DNA from: Brucella grignonensis | Lineage (GTDB): Bacteria > Pseudomonadota > Alphaproteobacteria > Rhizobiales > Rhizobiaceae | DNA length: 37,022 nucleotides | Assembly (NCBI RefSeq): GCF_002252505.1 | Contig: NZ_NNRL01000085.1 | Span: 1 to 37,022 of the forward strand | Direction of reading: 5' to 3' | Part shown: positions 7,915-16,607 of the stretch, piece by piece | How positions within the stretch are numbered: position 1 is the first letter of the stretch | Layout of the letters: the number at the start of each line of letters is the position of its first letter | The notes under the pieces: generated by a model | Told to the model about the DNA's origin: nothing | Databases searched by the model: none | Seen by the model: the letters and a program-made list of their open reading frames with translations, nothing else | Translations under genes and position numbers: made by a program

Positions 7915-9234
7915 ATGCTGGACGTTCTGGCCAATCGCACCTATCGGCATCTGTTCCTGGCGCAGGTGATCGCGCTGGTGGGAACGGGCCTTGCAACCGT
8001 GGCGCTCGGATTGCTGGCCTATGACCTTGCCGGAGACCGGGCGGGCGCGGTGCTGGGAACCGCACTTGCAATCAAGATGATCGCCTATGTCACGGTGGCA
8101 CCGATCGCCGGCGCATTCGCCGAAGTCCTGCCGCGCCGTGCCATGCTGGTCAGCCTCGATCTGGTGCGAGCGGTCGTGGCGCTGTGTCTGCCCTTCGTCA
8201 CCGAGATCTGGCAGGTCTATGTGCTGATCTTCGTGCTTCAGTCGGCCTCAGCCGCCTTTACCCCGGCCTTCCAGGCGACCATCCCGGACGTTTTGCCGGA
8301 TGAAAAGGATTATACCCGCGCCCTATCACTTTCGAGGCTCGCCTACGATCTGGAGAGCCTCGTCAGCCCGATGCTGGCAGCGGCTCTGCTGACGGTCATT
8401 TCTTTCCATTCGTTGTTTGCTGGCACCGTCGTGGGATTTCTGGTTTCTGCGGCACTGGTGGTGTCCGTTGCGCTGCCAGACCATCCTGCCAAGGAGCGCA
8501 GAAGCATCTACGCGCGCACGACCCGCGGTCTTCGCCTCTACCTGGCGACACCCCGACTGCGCGGCCTGCTTGCCCTTTGCCTGACAGTGTCGGCAGCGGG
8601 CGCCATGGTCATCGTCAACACCGTCGTCTTCGTCCAGGCGGAGCTTGGCCTCACCCAGACCGACACGGCTCTCGCGCTTGCCGCTTTCGGATGCGGCTCC
8701 ATGCTCGCCGCCCTGTCCTTGCCCAAGCTTCTGGATCGGATCGCCGACAGGCCAGTGATGTTGTCCGGAGCGGCGATCCTGATTGCCGGATTGGTTCTGA
8801 CCGCCTTCGTCAGTAACTACACCGTGCTTCTGGCGATCTGGTTGGTAATGGGGCTGGGCTACTCGATCGTGCAGACACCATCCGGCAGATTGTTGCGCCG
8901 CTCTGCCCATGCAGAGGACCGGCCCGCCTTGTTTGCCGCCCATTTCGCTTTGTCGCATGCCGCCTGGTTGCTGACCTATCCGCTCGCCGGATGGCTCGGC
9001 GCGACCATAGGCTTGCCTTTGACGGCAATACTTCTTGCCATTATCGCCGGGCTTGGCCTTATCTGTGCATTCTGGCTCTGGCGGGCCTCTGACGAAGTGG
9101 AGGTCGAGCACAGCCATGACGATCTGGCGGAGAACGATCCGCATCTGATGGAGGGGCATCACCGCCATGGTAATCGGCACAGCCACGCCTTCATGATCGA
9201 TCGCCTGCATCCGGAATGGCCGCGTGAGCACTGA
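7915..9234 (+). CDS. NreB-like MFS nickel/cobalt efflux protein with His-rich tail
   Basis: 439 residues from the ATG at 7915, which has AAGGA seven bases upstream; an in-frame ATG at 7828 would run through the repressor gene. The first about 390 residues are a 12-helix major-facilitator transporter (opening ANRTYRHLFLAQVIALVGTG, with PRRAMLVSLDLVRA in the loop between helices 2 and 3). The last about 45 residues are a cytoplasmic metal-binding tail, EVEHSHDD..HLMEGHHRHGNRHSH. MFS proteins with such tails (NreB, NrsD) export nickel from the cytosol. It overlaps the next gene by 11 bases, so translation is probably coupled. Confidence 0.82.
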   Translation: MLDVLANRTYRHLFLAQVIALVGTGLATVALGLLAYDLAGDRAGAVLGTALAIKMIAYVTVAPIAGAFAEVLPRRAMLVSLDLVRAVVALCLPFVTEIWQVYVLIFVLQSASAAFTPAFQATIPDVLPDEKDYTRALSLSRLAYDLESLVSPMLAAALLTVISFHSLFAGTVVGFLVSAALVVSVALPDHPAKERRSIYARTTRGLRLYLATPRLRGLLALCLTVSAAGAMVIVNTVVFVQAELGLTQTDTALALAAFGCGSMLAALSLPKLLDRIADRPVMLSGAAILIAGLVLTAFVSNYTVLLAIWLVMGLGYSIVQTPSGRLLRRSAHAEDRPALFAAHFALSHAAWLLTYPLAGWLGATIGLPLTAILLAIIAGLGLICAFWLWRASDEVEVEHSHDDLAENDPHLMEGHHRHGNRHSHAFMIDRLHPEWPREH

Positions 9235-9664
9235 CCTCGCAGCCTATGTCGGCCTGTTCAGTGCTGCATTCCTGGCTGCCACCATCCTGCCGGCACAGTC
9301 GGAAGCGGTGCTTGCGCTGATGATCCTCGCCGACCGATATCCGCTTGCCACGCTGATTGGTGTTGCCAGCTTCGGCAATGTGCTCGGCTCCGTGGTCAAC
9401 TGGATGCTCGGACGTGGGATTGAGCACTATCGCGACCGTCGATGGTTCCCTGTTTCGGCGGAAAAGCTCGACAGGGCTGAGGGCTGGTACCACCGCTATG
9501 GAAAATGGTCGCTGCTGGCAAGCTGGATTCCTATCATCGGCGATCCGATCACCGTCATCGCGGGTGTGTTGCGGGTTCCGTTCCTGATATTCCTCACGCT
9601 TGTTACCATCGCCAAGGTCGGCCGCTATCTGGTGCTGGCCTGGGTGACGCTTAAGGTAGCCTGA
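9224..9664 (+). CDS. DedA/YqaA-family small membrane protein
   Basis: 146 residues starting at GTG 9224, which overlaps the end of the efflux gene. The pattern of LGLFSAAFLAATILPAQSEAV-like helix, then GNVLGSVVNWMLGRG, then WYHRYGKWSLLASWIPIIGDP is that of the YqaA branch of the DedA (SNARE-associated) superfamily. DedA relatives are inner-membrane proteins, some of which move undecaprenyl phosphate; YqaA-type members are commonly found in metal-resistance operons but their role is unknown. The next gene starts two bases after its stop. Confidence 0.75.
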   Translation: MSTDLAAYVGLFSAAFLAATILPAQSEAVLALMILADRYPLATLIGVASFGNVLGSVVNWMLGRGIEHYRDRRWFPVSAEKLDRAEGWYHRYGKWSLLASWIPIIGDPITVIAGVLRVPFLIFLTLVTIAKVGRYLVLAWVTLKVA

Positions 9665-9666
9665 CC

Positions 9667-10380
9667 ATGCTGACCTGGATCCTGGACTATCAGAAAGAGA
9701 CCTATCTTGCATTCGGCGAGCACATAAGCACCTTTGCAAACGGTGGCGGCTCAGCCGCGTTCCTTGCCTTCCTGCCCATGGGTCTGCTGCTGGGTGCTGT
9801 CCATGCGCTGATGCCCGGCCACAGCAAGTTGCTGATGGCGACCTATGTCGTGGGCTCAAAGGGAGGCCTGGGGAGCGCGCTGCTCACCGCCCTCGTCCTG
9901 GCGGCGACGCATATCACCATCTCGGTCCTGATCGTCCTTCTCTCCCTGCCGCTGATCGATTACATGTTCGGCGGTTCCGGGCCAGGATCGTCGCCAGTTC
10001 TGGAGCATGTGAGCCGGGGTGTCATCGGTCTGATCGGTCTCTGGATGATCTGGAGAGGTTTGCGCGCCGGCAGCCACAACCATGCGCGCCGCGAGGGCGC
10101 AGGCTTTGGTTTCGTGGCCGGTCTCATTCCTTGTCCGCTGACCCTGTTCGTCATGACCTATGCAACCGCGCGCGGGGTGCCGGCGGCAGGACTGTTGTTT
10201 GCCGTCCTCATGCTGGGCGGCGTTGCGGCGACGCTGTCTGTCGTCGCGCTCTCGGCCGTTTCCTTCAGGAAGGTCTTCGATCGGCTGTTCAGCCGTAATG
10301 AACAGATGCTCGACAAACTGTCTCGTGGACTCGAGATCACCGTCGGCTTCGGTATGGTCGCGACAATGACCTTCGCGTGA
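9667..10380 (+). CDS. NicO/RcnA-family nickel-cobalt transporter
   Basis: 237 residues, mostly membrane. The diagnostic motif GAVHALMPGHSKLLMATYVVG (residues about 39-59) contains the HxxxPGH metal-binding core of the NicO family, followed by AATHITISVL and GFVAGLIPCPLTLFVMTYA. RcnA-type members export nickel and cobalt. It is the last gene of the four-gene repressor operon, so it most likely acts in efflux together with the NreB-like protein. About 280 bases without a recognisable gene follow it. Confidence 0.82.
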   Translation: MLTWILDYQKETYLAFGEHISTFANGGGSAAFLAFLPMGLLLGAVHALMPGHSKLLMATYVVGSKGGLGSALLTALVLAATHITISVLIVLLSLPLIDYMFGGSGPGSSPVLEHVSRGVIGLIGLWMIWRGLRAGSHNHARREGAGFGFVAGLIPCPLTLFVMTYATARGVPAAGLLFAVLMLGGVAATLSVVALSAVSFRKVFDRLFSRNEQMLDKLSRGLEITVGFGMVATMTFA

Positions 10381-10661
10381 GACGGCCGCCGCTCAAAGAG
10401 TTGCAGGCGCTATGACGTAGGGCTCTCATTTGACGGAGGCGGGTCCCTAATGTCCGCGTCACAATGCTAGCTGACATTCCGCTCCCACCAGAAATCAGTC
10501 ATGCCAGCCCGACCAAGTGCTTGGCTTGCATAATGGATCTATTACACAGGAAATTTCTAATAGCATTGGTCGCTGGTTCACAACCCATCAAGAGCGAGAC
10601 GAGGAGGCTTGGTCCAGATGCAACATGGTATGGGGATCTGATCCGAGCATCTCATTCGATC

Positions 10662-13025
10662 TTACGCGGCTTCCCAAACCTGATTGAGAATCTTGGCAGC
10701 CAGTGCGGCTTTGTCTTGCGGCAGAAAGCGACCGTAGTGCTGCTGAACGACATCGGGCGTATCCTGAATTGCGTAGCTGGCCTACTCGTAGGATCCGGTC
10801 TGCTTCAAAATATGCGTCGCGAGAATGTCCCGCAGGTTATGCGGTCCATGCGGCAGCAGGCCCTTGATTGCACCCCGTCCGGTGTAAGGGTTGTAAATTC
10901 CGTAGCGTTGAATGACTGTCCTCCAAGCCTCGTAGAATGTCGTCGAATTGTAAGCAGCATCAATGCTGGTAGTCTTCACCGTCTTTACGAACAGGGTTCC
11001 GGGATCTTTGGCTCCTCCAAGGAGGACACCACGATGGCGGTCTATATAGGCATCGAGGTATTCGTAGAGATCGAGTAGGTCCGGCAGTACCAATCGAAAC
11101 GGTTTCTGTCCGAAGAAGGAGGAGCCAGCGTTTTTGAACGCGACTGATGGGATAAGCACCTCCCAGCCATGGTCGCGATCACTCCAACGTAGCTCACCAC
11201 ATTTCATGTCCTCAAGCCGACGTTCTGACGTCGGATAGTGTCCACGGGGGCAGACACGGAGTTGTCGAAGGTTCTTTTGTCTGAGCCCAAGGTGCAGGCC
11301 AAGCCGAAGCAACAGGAATGCTCTGACGGCCTCGGCGGCCGGTCGCGGATATCGGTTCTCGTCCGGCATACGTTTCACGATCTCGTCCGTGATTTTGCGA
11401 TATTCCGCTAATGGACTGTCCGCTTCAAGTACACACATGATCGGTTCAAAGGGATCGCGGTGAACCCGCATGACACGTTGAATTTCTTTGGATCTGTTGG
11501 CCGCATGCCGATGAAACGCATCGCAGGCGCCATGCCAGTCGCGAGCCGCGAAGTCGATTTCTTCCTGCTCAATCAAGCCCACGATCGGCCTGACATTATT
11601 AAGCAGTTCCGGGTGTTGCCGGATCCAGCCGACATCCGCGCGAGATAGGGCTTGGGCGACCATCAGCATGTCTTCTTCCCATTTGGTGTAAAAGCCACGC
11701 CGTTGTTCCCGCCACTGCAGATACCAGTCCCAGACGCCAGGGAAGATGAGGAGGCCAAAGCTTAGCTGGCTAAGCGGTACGCCGCAGCCCTTCACGACGC
11801 TGCTTGGGGAAGCTGCTAGTGCGCCGAACATCAACCCAAGGTGCTCGATCTTCTGAGAGGCCGTTTCCTCGCCCCAGACGCCGTTTCGTTGGAAACCAAT
11901 CGCGGTCAGTGTTGAGGTTTTGAAACGGATGAGGTCAGCCATTTCCATTGCAAGCCTTGGCGGCGCGTCGACAACGCCTGACACTAGATCTGGATCGTCT
12001 AAATCTGCCGCGAGGTTTGAATTAGCCCCGGCCATTGAGGCCAATGTTCGAGAGGGCAGGGCACTGCCACCATATGTGACGCTAGGAAAGCGGATGGCAT
12101 AGCGTTGCTTGCTGGCCGCCGCCTGGTATCGACGATATTCGGTCGATCCGGAAATTATCACACGGCGCACCCAATCCAAGATTTCTTCACGTTTGGTGAA
12201 GGGAAGGCTGCTGAAATCATCGGGCAGATGCAACGAGATCCTGCGCCGCTCAGCCGGGCTGATATCTCCGAGCTCGTGACCATAAAGCGAGCGCGCCTGA
12301 TGCGGCAGTTTCTCTTTGAAATATCCCTCGGGAAGACGGTAGCGTTGCTCGATTCGGCGCAAGACGTCGAAACTCGTTACAGATCGTGGAACACGCTCGC
12401 CCTGGATCCAGGATAGCAACGTCTTGTTGTCAAAGGTCTCATTCAGATGAACAACGGCGCGATAGAGCTGCCAGTAGGTGTCGCCGAACCGCCGCATATG
12501 ATAGATCAATGCGTCCTGAAAGCTCACCGGATCTTCAGTCGCTTCAAATAGTGCGTCTGGGAACGGGCTGATAGGTTTTGGTTCAGGGCCGCGCTGTGTC
12601 GACGCGGACCGGGCAAAGGTGCCGTCGGTCGCCGCGCGTTGCGCCTTTCCGGTCGAGGATGCGGAAGCCGCTTTCTTGGCGTGAGCGATTTTGGTCGGGC
12701 GAGCCTTTGACTTTGGTGGCCGTCGCTCTTCGGCTGCCGGTGGTGCGCCGAGCCATCGGATGATGGCATCCAGAGCAGGCCGGAGCTGCTTTTTTAGCTC
12801 TGCCGTCAACTCGGCTTCGATCCCACACGCCTGACCGATAGTCGTCCAGTCGATATGGCCGTTCAGAAGCGGTGGCGATTTTCGGTAGACAATCAAACTG
12901 GCCAGATAAGGCCGTATATTTTCAAACACGCGCCTGGATGCGACCGGAGCGATACGAAGCTCGCAGAATTCCGAAATTTTTCGCTGAAAATGACGTGATG
13001 AAGGGTCGTGTGTAGTCATGCTCAT
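10662..13025 (-). pseudogene. Long tyrosine recombinase/integrase interrupted by TAG before its catalytic tyrosine
   Basis: The first open part, 13025 down to 10782, encodes 747 residues. An N-terminal region of about 550 residues, which I do not recognise, includes a Lys/Ala-rich linker around residues 100-130. The C-terminal catalytic domain has the first catalytic arginine in LGLRQKNLRQL (about R582), a candidate lysine (about K631) and the HxxR box in PHGPHNLRDILATHIL (H729, R732). The frame then hits TAG at 10782-10784. Reading on gives 39 more residues, ASYAIQDTPDVVQQHYGRFL and so on, which is the expected end of the domain with its tyrosine (codon 10734-10736), stopping at TAA 10662. 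A CAG-to-TAG change is the simplest cause. Without suppression the product cannot cut DNA. It is divergent from fic. Confidence 0.85.
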
Positions 13026-13046
13026 TCCGTTTCTCTCGACACCAAT

Positions 13047-13100
13047 GCCGAGGGCGAGCGGAAATAGGGGGCGAGCTTTAACAAAGGGTGTATCGGGCGT
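13047..13100 (+). repeat. 54-bp direct repeat, left copy
   Basis: This stretch matches 15247-15300 at 42 of 54 positions with no gaps, counted by hand. It lies just upstream of the recombinase start. The two copies bracket the fic and J-domain genes. Confidence 0.6.
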
Positions 13101-13168
13101 GTCACTTCTAATGACGGCTAAGGCGCCTACGCCGCATGAATCAAAGGTCAGGAACTCAATGTCGACGC

Positions 13169-13233
13169 GTTAATTAAGCGCGCTTATCTAAGTCTGCCGC
13201 TTATTTAAATGAAATGCGCCTTGCTTAAATAAG
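13169..13233. promoter_or_regulatory. Cluster of four CTTAnnTAA-type operator motifs upstream of fic
   Basis: Four copies of a short AT-rich motif occur within 65 bases. They are CTTATCTAAG at 13183-13192, CTTATTTAAA at 13200-13209, and on the other strand CTTATTTAAG at 13224-13233 and CTTAATTAAC at 13169-13178. The last lies 21 bases before the fic ATG. The second and third copies face each other as an inverted repeat. Fic carries a C-terminal winged helix that could bind here for autoregulation; that link is inferred. Confidence 0.5.
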
Positions 13234-13254
13234 GGGCGCGGCTGATATTGGGTT

Positions 13255-14436
13255 ATGTCTGATTCCCAATCCCAAAACCGCTTGGGTCGTTTCGTCGAGA
13301 CGGTCGCTGCCAATGAAACAGTGCGGGCGTTCGTGCCTCCACCATTACCGCCCGAGCCGGCAATTGATGTGCTTTCATTGCTCGAGCGCCTCAGCTTGGC
13401 TGAGCGCGCGCTAGGACGCCTCGATGGTATCACAATGCTGCTGCCGAGACAGGAGCTGTTTCTTTATATGTATGTAAGAAAGGAAGCCGTTCTTTCCTCG
13501 CAGATTGAAGGCACGCAGTCGACCCTTTCTGATCTTTTGCGGTTTGAGACCGAAGCTCAAGCCGGGCAGCCGGTTGATGACATCCGCGAAGTCTCCAACT
13601 ATGTTGACGCCATGATGTATGGTTTAGAGCGGCTAGAAACGCTTCCCATGTCGTTGCGTCTGATCCGTGAGATGCATGCCAGGCTCCTACACAGTGGTCG
13701 GGGAGGTACCAAGGATCCGGGAGAGTTCCGCCGCTCGCAAAATTGGATTGGTGGCACGCGCCCCGGTAACGCACTCTTTGTACCGCCACCCGTCATTGAA
13801 ATGGCCGGTTGCCTGGATGCGTTCGAGCGCTTCATGCATGACGACCAATCGCGGTTACCGGCGCTGATCAAAGCTGGTTTGCTGCACGTGCAGTTTGAAA
13901 CGATCCATCCGTTTCTCGATGGCAATGGCCGTATCGGCCGCCTGCTGGTCACCCTATATCTTTGCATGAACGGGGTTTTGCGAAAACCACTGCTTTATCT
14001 AAGCCTCTATCTGAAGTCCCATCGGAGAGAATACTATCGGCTACTGCAAGAGGTTCGTGAACATGGTAACTGGGAAGCTTGGCTAGAGTTTTTCCTGACC
14101 GGCGTCGCCGACACGGCCAATCAAGCGTTTGAGGCTGCTACTCAGATCGTCGATCTTTTCAAGGAAGATCGGGAGCGGATAACCGTAGGGAGTGATAGAG
14201 CAGGGTCGGCTCTTCGTATTCACGAGCTTTTCCAGCAAAATCCTTTTCACACTGCAAACCAGATTGTTCAGATGACCGGTCTATCCGCACCAACGGTCAA
14301 TGCTGCACTTGCCGACCTAGAACGATTGGGCATCGTTGATGAGGTCACCGGCCGCAAGCGCGGCCGCGTGTTCAGCTATCGACGATACCTCGCAATTCTA
14401 GCTGAAGGCACCGATCCCTTGCCTCTCAATTCATGA
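13255..14436 (+). CDS. Fic-domain protein (AMPylase type) with C-terminal winged helix
   Basis: 393 residues. The N-terminal Fic_N region holds the autoinhibitory motif SxxxE(G/N) as SSQIEG (S81, E85, G86), so the protein belongs to the class with an internal inhibitory helix. The catalytic loop is intact: HPFLDGNGRIGR at residues 218-229, with His218 as general base and Asp222 for the metal. Residues about 318-385 form a winged helix (NQIVQMTGLSAPTVNAALADL then GRKRGRVFSYRRY). Fic enzymes transfer AMP, or sometimes another nucleotide part, to hydroxyl groups of target proteins; many control their own promoters. Its target is unknown. The ribosome site is weak. It is divergent from the broken recombinase and convergent with the J-domain gene. 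Confidence 0.92.
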   Translation: MSDSQSQNRLGRFVETVAANETVRAFVPPPLPPEPAIDVLSLLERLSLAERALGRLDGITMLLPRQELFLYMYVRKEAVLSSQIEGTQSTLSDLLRFETEAQAGQPVDDIREVSNYVDAMMYGLERLETLPMSLRLIREMHARLLHSGRGGTKDPGEFRRSQNWIGGTRPGNALFVPPPVIEMAGCLDAFERFMHDDQSRLPALIKAGLLHVQFETIHPFLDGNGRIGRLLVTLYLCMNGVLRKPLLYLSLYLKSHRREYYRLLQEVREHGNWEAWLEFFLTGVADTANQAFEAATQIVDLFKEDRERITVGSDRAGSALRIHELFQQNPFHTANQIVQMTGLSAPTVNAALADLERLGIVDEVTGRKRGRVFSYRRYLAILAEGTDPLPLNS

Positions 14437-14500
14437 CAAATAGATGGGCTGAAAGTTCGGCTTTCATCAAGACCAAAAAATTGCGTGTTGTAACCAAATC

Positions 14501-15106
14501 TCAGCAAAACCCGTTTAACTTAAGGATTCTGTAGGCTCCAATCACAGCGCGGAGCTCGTCTTCAGAATTTCGATCTCCGTCGTTGGCGTCGGGATGGTGC
14601 ATCTTGAGCCTTTCCTTGTAACGACCCTTGATTTCGCTGGCCGTGGCCTGGGTGGAAAGACCGAGCGTTTCGAAAGCTTTGGCTTCGAGTGCCTTCAGCT
14701 TTCTCTCTTGCTGACCAATCTTTTTCTGTCCCTGCGTGCCGGTTCTGCGCGCATTAAGCGTCTTCGCAGAGCCGGAGCGCTCCATTGACGGCATCGGGAT
14801 CTCCGTTGCGTCCTGAACACGAGTTCCCCAGGTTTGACGGGAGCCGATCGTTGCCTCTTTCTGATAACGGGCGACGTCGGGATTCGTTGGGGCTGCCGTG
14901 TAGCTGTATCCCTTGTTGTAATCTTTCACATGCTCAAGACAGAAGAGAAGGAAAAGTCCTTCACCACCTGCTCCCACGGGCGCACGGTGGGTGCCGCTTT
15001 TTTCGCACCCATCCCACTGACATCTTGGACCTGAAGGTTCGCTGACAGAAGAGGACCTCGTACGAGTGGACCGGAGGCCGACGAATATTTTCGAATCTTG
15101 AGTCAT
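14501..15106 (-). CDS. Rhizobial-type J-domain (DnaJ-like) protein
   Basis: 201 residues. The J domain is at the C-terminus (about residues 142-200), with KAFETLGLSTQATASEIKGR and the invariant HPD at 171-173. The N-terminal region has CQWDGC (C29, C34), H40 and FCLEH (C56, H59), which could bind zinc; it also shows EHVKDYNKGYSY and VARYQKEATIG segments familiar from short rhizobial J-domain proteins. J domains stimulate the ATPase of DnaK-type chaperones; the client of this branch is unknown. AAGGT precedes the ATG. Chromosomal relatives are usually the same length, so the gene looks complete. Confidence 0.85.
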   Translation of the reverse strand: MTQDSKIFVGLRSTRTRSSSVSEPSGPRCQWDGCEKSGTHRAPVGAGGEGLFLLFCLEHVKDYNKGYSYTAAPTNPDVARYQKEATIGSRQTWGTRVQDATEIPMPSMERSGSAKTLNARRTGTQGQKKIGQQERKLKALEAKAFETLGLSTQATASEIKGRYKERLKMHHPDANDGDRNSEDELRAVIGAYRILKLNGFC

Positions 15107-15565
15107 GGTTACCTTATGGACTCGGAGGCTTGCCCGGGCAACGCCGAGAAGTCCAAGTGCTCATCGTCTACAAGGGAGCTCAACGTTCCGGGTCAATTGA
15201 TACGGGAACGGACTTTGCTTGAGAGTTCTAAATCTTGGGCGTCATGGCCGAGTGCGAGCGGGAATATGAGGCGAGCTTTGATCGAAGATGTAACGGGCAT
15301 CGTGCTTTGGAGACTGTTTGGCCAGTCCATTTATGCCCCTAACCCAAAACCCTCTGAAACCGTGATCGGAATTCAATATCCGCACCTTGACTGGGCGCGC
15401 TGGTCCAGGCATGGGGCAGGGCGGTTGTTCTTCCGATCATGTTCGAATATCCCTCTTTTGTGGCCACTCCCGGTGAACGGCTACGTCAATGGCTCGGCTA
15501 GTCTTGCGGGTCAGGACGACTTCCGGCCGTTCGGGTAAGTGACGGCAGTGATGAGTGTGTATGCA
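15107..15565. other. Gene-poor stretch holding the right copy of the direct repeat
   Basis: No gene is supported here. A 146-codon frame on the plus strand (15098-15538) starts inside the J-domain gene, has no recognisable domain and covers the repeat at 15247-15300. I treat it as chance or as a decayed remnant. Confidence 0.4.
15247..15300 (+). repeat. 54-bp direct repeat, right copy
   Basis: Ungapped match to 13047-13100 at an offset of exactly 2200 bases, 42 of 54 identical. Both copies also translate to similar short peptides in one frame (RASGNRGRALTKGVSG and SASGNMRRALIEDVTG), so they may be remnants of one duplicated coding sequence. Confidence 0.6.
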
Positions 15566-15856
15566 TTAATCACCTAAAGGGTTGATGGGCCTGTGAGGCG
15601 CTCCACCTTCATTTTCCCATCGGTCTACACCGCAGTGACGGTCTCGGTGCTTTGAGGCTGGGGAGAGTGGATAGACTTCACCGCAAATAGTTGCAGCCTT
15701 TATCAACTGGACAATTTTGCGAGCTTCTTCGTTTTCGTGTCCCTTGTCGCCGTCGAGCTTCCCGGTTTCATAATGGGCGTTGCGCAGGACGCGAAGAAGC
15801 AGTTTCTCCTTCAACTGTCGCACAGCTGTGGACGCCGTGAATGACAAGATCACCAT
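15566..15856 (-). CDS. Small hypothetical protein ending in a WENEGGAP-type tail
   Basis: About 96 residues if it starts at the ATG at 15856; an upstream ATG at 16006 would give 146 residues but adds a low-complexity, proline-rich stretch with no ribosome site. The middle, RQLKEKLLLRVLRNAHYETGKLDG followed by NEEARKIVQLIKAAT, looks like two helices of a compact small protein. The tail DRWENEGGAPHRP shares WENEGGAP with the small protein encoded at 17375-17653. I do not recognise a function. Start choice and even coding status are uncertain. Confidence 0.4.
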   Translation of the reverse strand: MVILSFTASTAVRQLKEKLLLRVLRNAHYETGKLDGDKGHENEEARKIVQLIKAATICGEVYPLSPASKHRDRHCGVDRWENEGGAPHRPINPLGD

Positions 15857-16252
15857 GCCCACCCACCCATGAGAATGTAGAGGATCATGAGCGCGCTCGC
15901 CGCGATCAAGAAATGGGAGGCCGTAATGCTGCAAAGGTGCCGGCGGTGGTGAAACTGGGAAGACATGCAGTCCTCCTCTCAATTGGGGCCAAGGTTGCCA
16001 ACCCATGAGCAGCAGCGCCCGCGTAAATTGCTACTGAAGAAATGAGTTTGCGCGCTCATCGTTTCTTTAGCAAGACATCAAATAAGGCCATTTGAAGCCC
16101 CAAGTGTTTCGATGGTCCGTGAGCAGGCCAAATCGACAGGCACTGAACAGAGTGGCTACGACCTGACGCGTATCTCCCTCCTTGCTGGGCGGCTGGTGGT
16201 CAAGTTGTCTAGGCAGGTCTTGCGCGAACGGTGATAACGGCGCGAATACCGA

Positions 16253-16477
16253 TCAAAGTGCGCGCGCGCGTTTGGCAAGCAGAGCGGAGGTTGCCGCGGT
16301 ACGATCCGACAATTCCTTCGCAAGACGGGCTTCCCGAAGGCGCAGGGTCTTTGCATCGCGGGATTGCGCTATGGAATCGAGCTCCTCAAGCGCTTTCTCC
16401 TTTGCGAAGAACTGTGTCTGGATATGGCTGAAGGCGAGTTCGGCCTTCTGGCGGGAAATACTGTATTTTTCTGTCAT
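16253..16477 (-). CDS. Small helical protein downstream of the cold-shock gene
   Basis: 74 residues, MTEKYSISRQKAELAFSHIQ at the start, then a long charged helix with EKALEELDSIAQSRDAKTLRLREARLAKEL and a basic end KRARAL. It reads as a single coiled-coil or helical hairpin. I used the ATG at 16477 because the sequence upstream of it reads through the cold-shock terminator and loses any protein-like character. Comparable short proteins occur in many rhizobia; no function is known to me. A terminator separates it from the cold-shock gene upstream, so it probably has its own promoter. Confidence 0.6.
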   Translation of the reverse strand: MTEKYSISRQKAELAFSHIQTQFFAKEKALEELDSIAQSRDAKTLRLREARLAKELSDRTAATSALLAKRARAL

Positions 16478-16519
16478 GGGTGTTCCGATGATAATGCTCT
16501 GAGAGCGAGCGAAAAACAA

Positions 16520-16544
16520 AAGGCCAGGCAATTTGCCTGGCCTT
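16520..16544 (-). terminator. Rho-independent terminator of the cold-shock gene
   Basis: AAGGCCAGGCAA pairs with TTGCCTGGCCTT across a minimal loop, giving at least an 11-bp stem. Read on the minus strand it is followed by TTTTGTTTTTC, a good U-tract, about 60 bases after the csp stop. Confidence 0.85.
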
Positions 16545-16607
16545 GATTGGGTTGGCGTGCTTCCGGCAGTTGCCAGTACATCCGTGGTCAAATGGAAGCA
16601 CAGACCC

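Noticed and set aside
8326..9231. 301-codon minus-strand frame opposite the NreB-like gene
   Set aside because: Gln/Gly-rich antisense shadow of the His-rich transporter gene.
10464..11078. 204-codon plus-strand frame over the recombinase end
   Set aside because: It covers the antisense strand of the recombinase catalytic domain; no ribosome site or domain.
14449..14466. TGAAAG/CTTTCA hairpin between fic and the J-domain gene as a terminator
   Set aside because: Only a 6-bp AT-rich stem and no proper T-tract in either direction.
15098..15538. 146-codon plus-strand frame after the J-domain gene
   Set aside because: Starts inside the opposite gene, no domain, and overlaps the direct repeat; it may be remnant DNA but is not supported as a gene.
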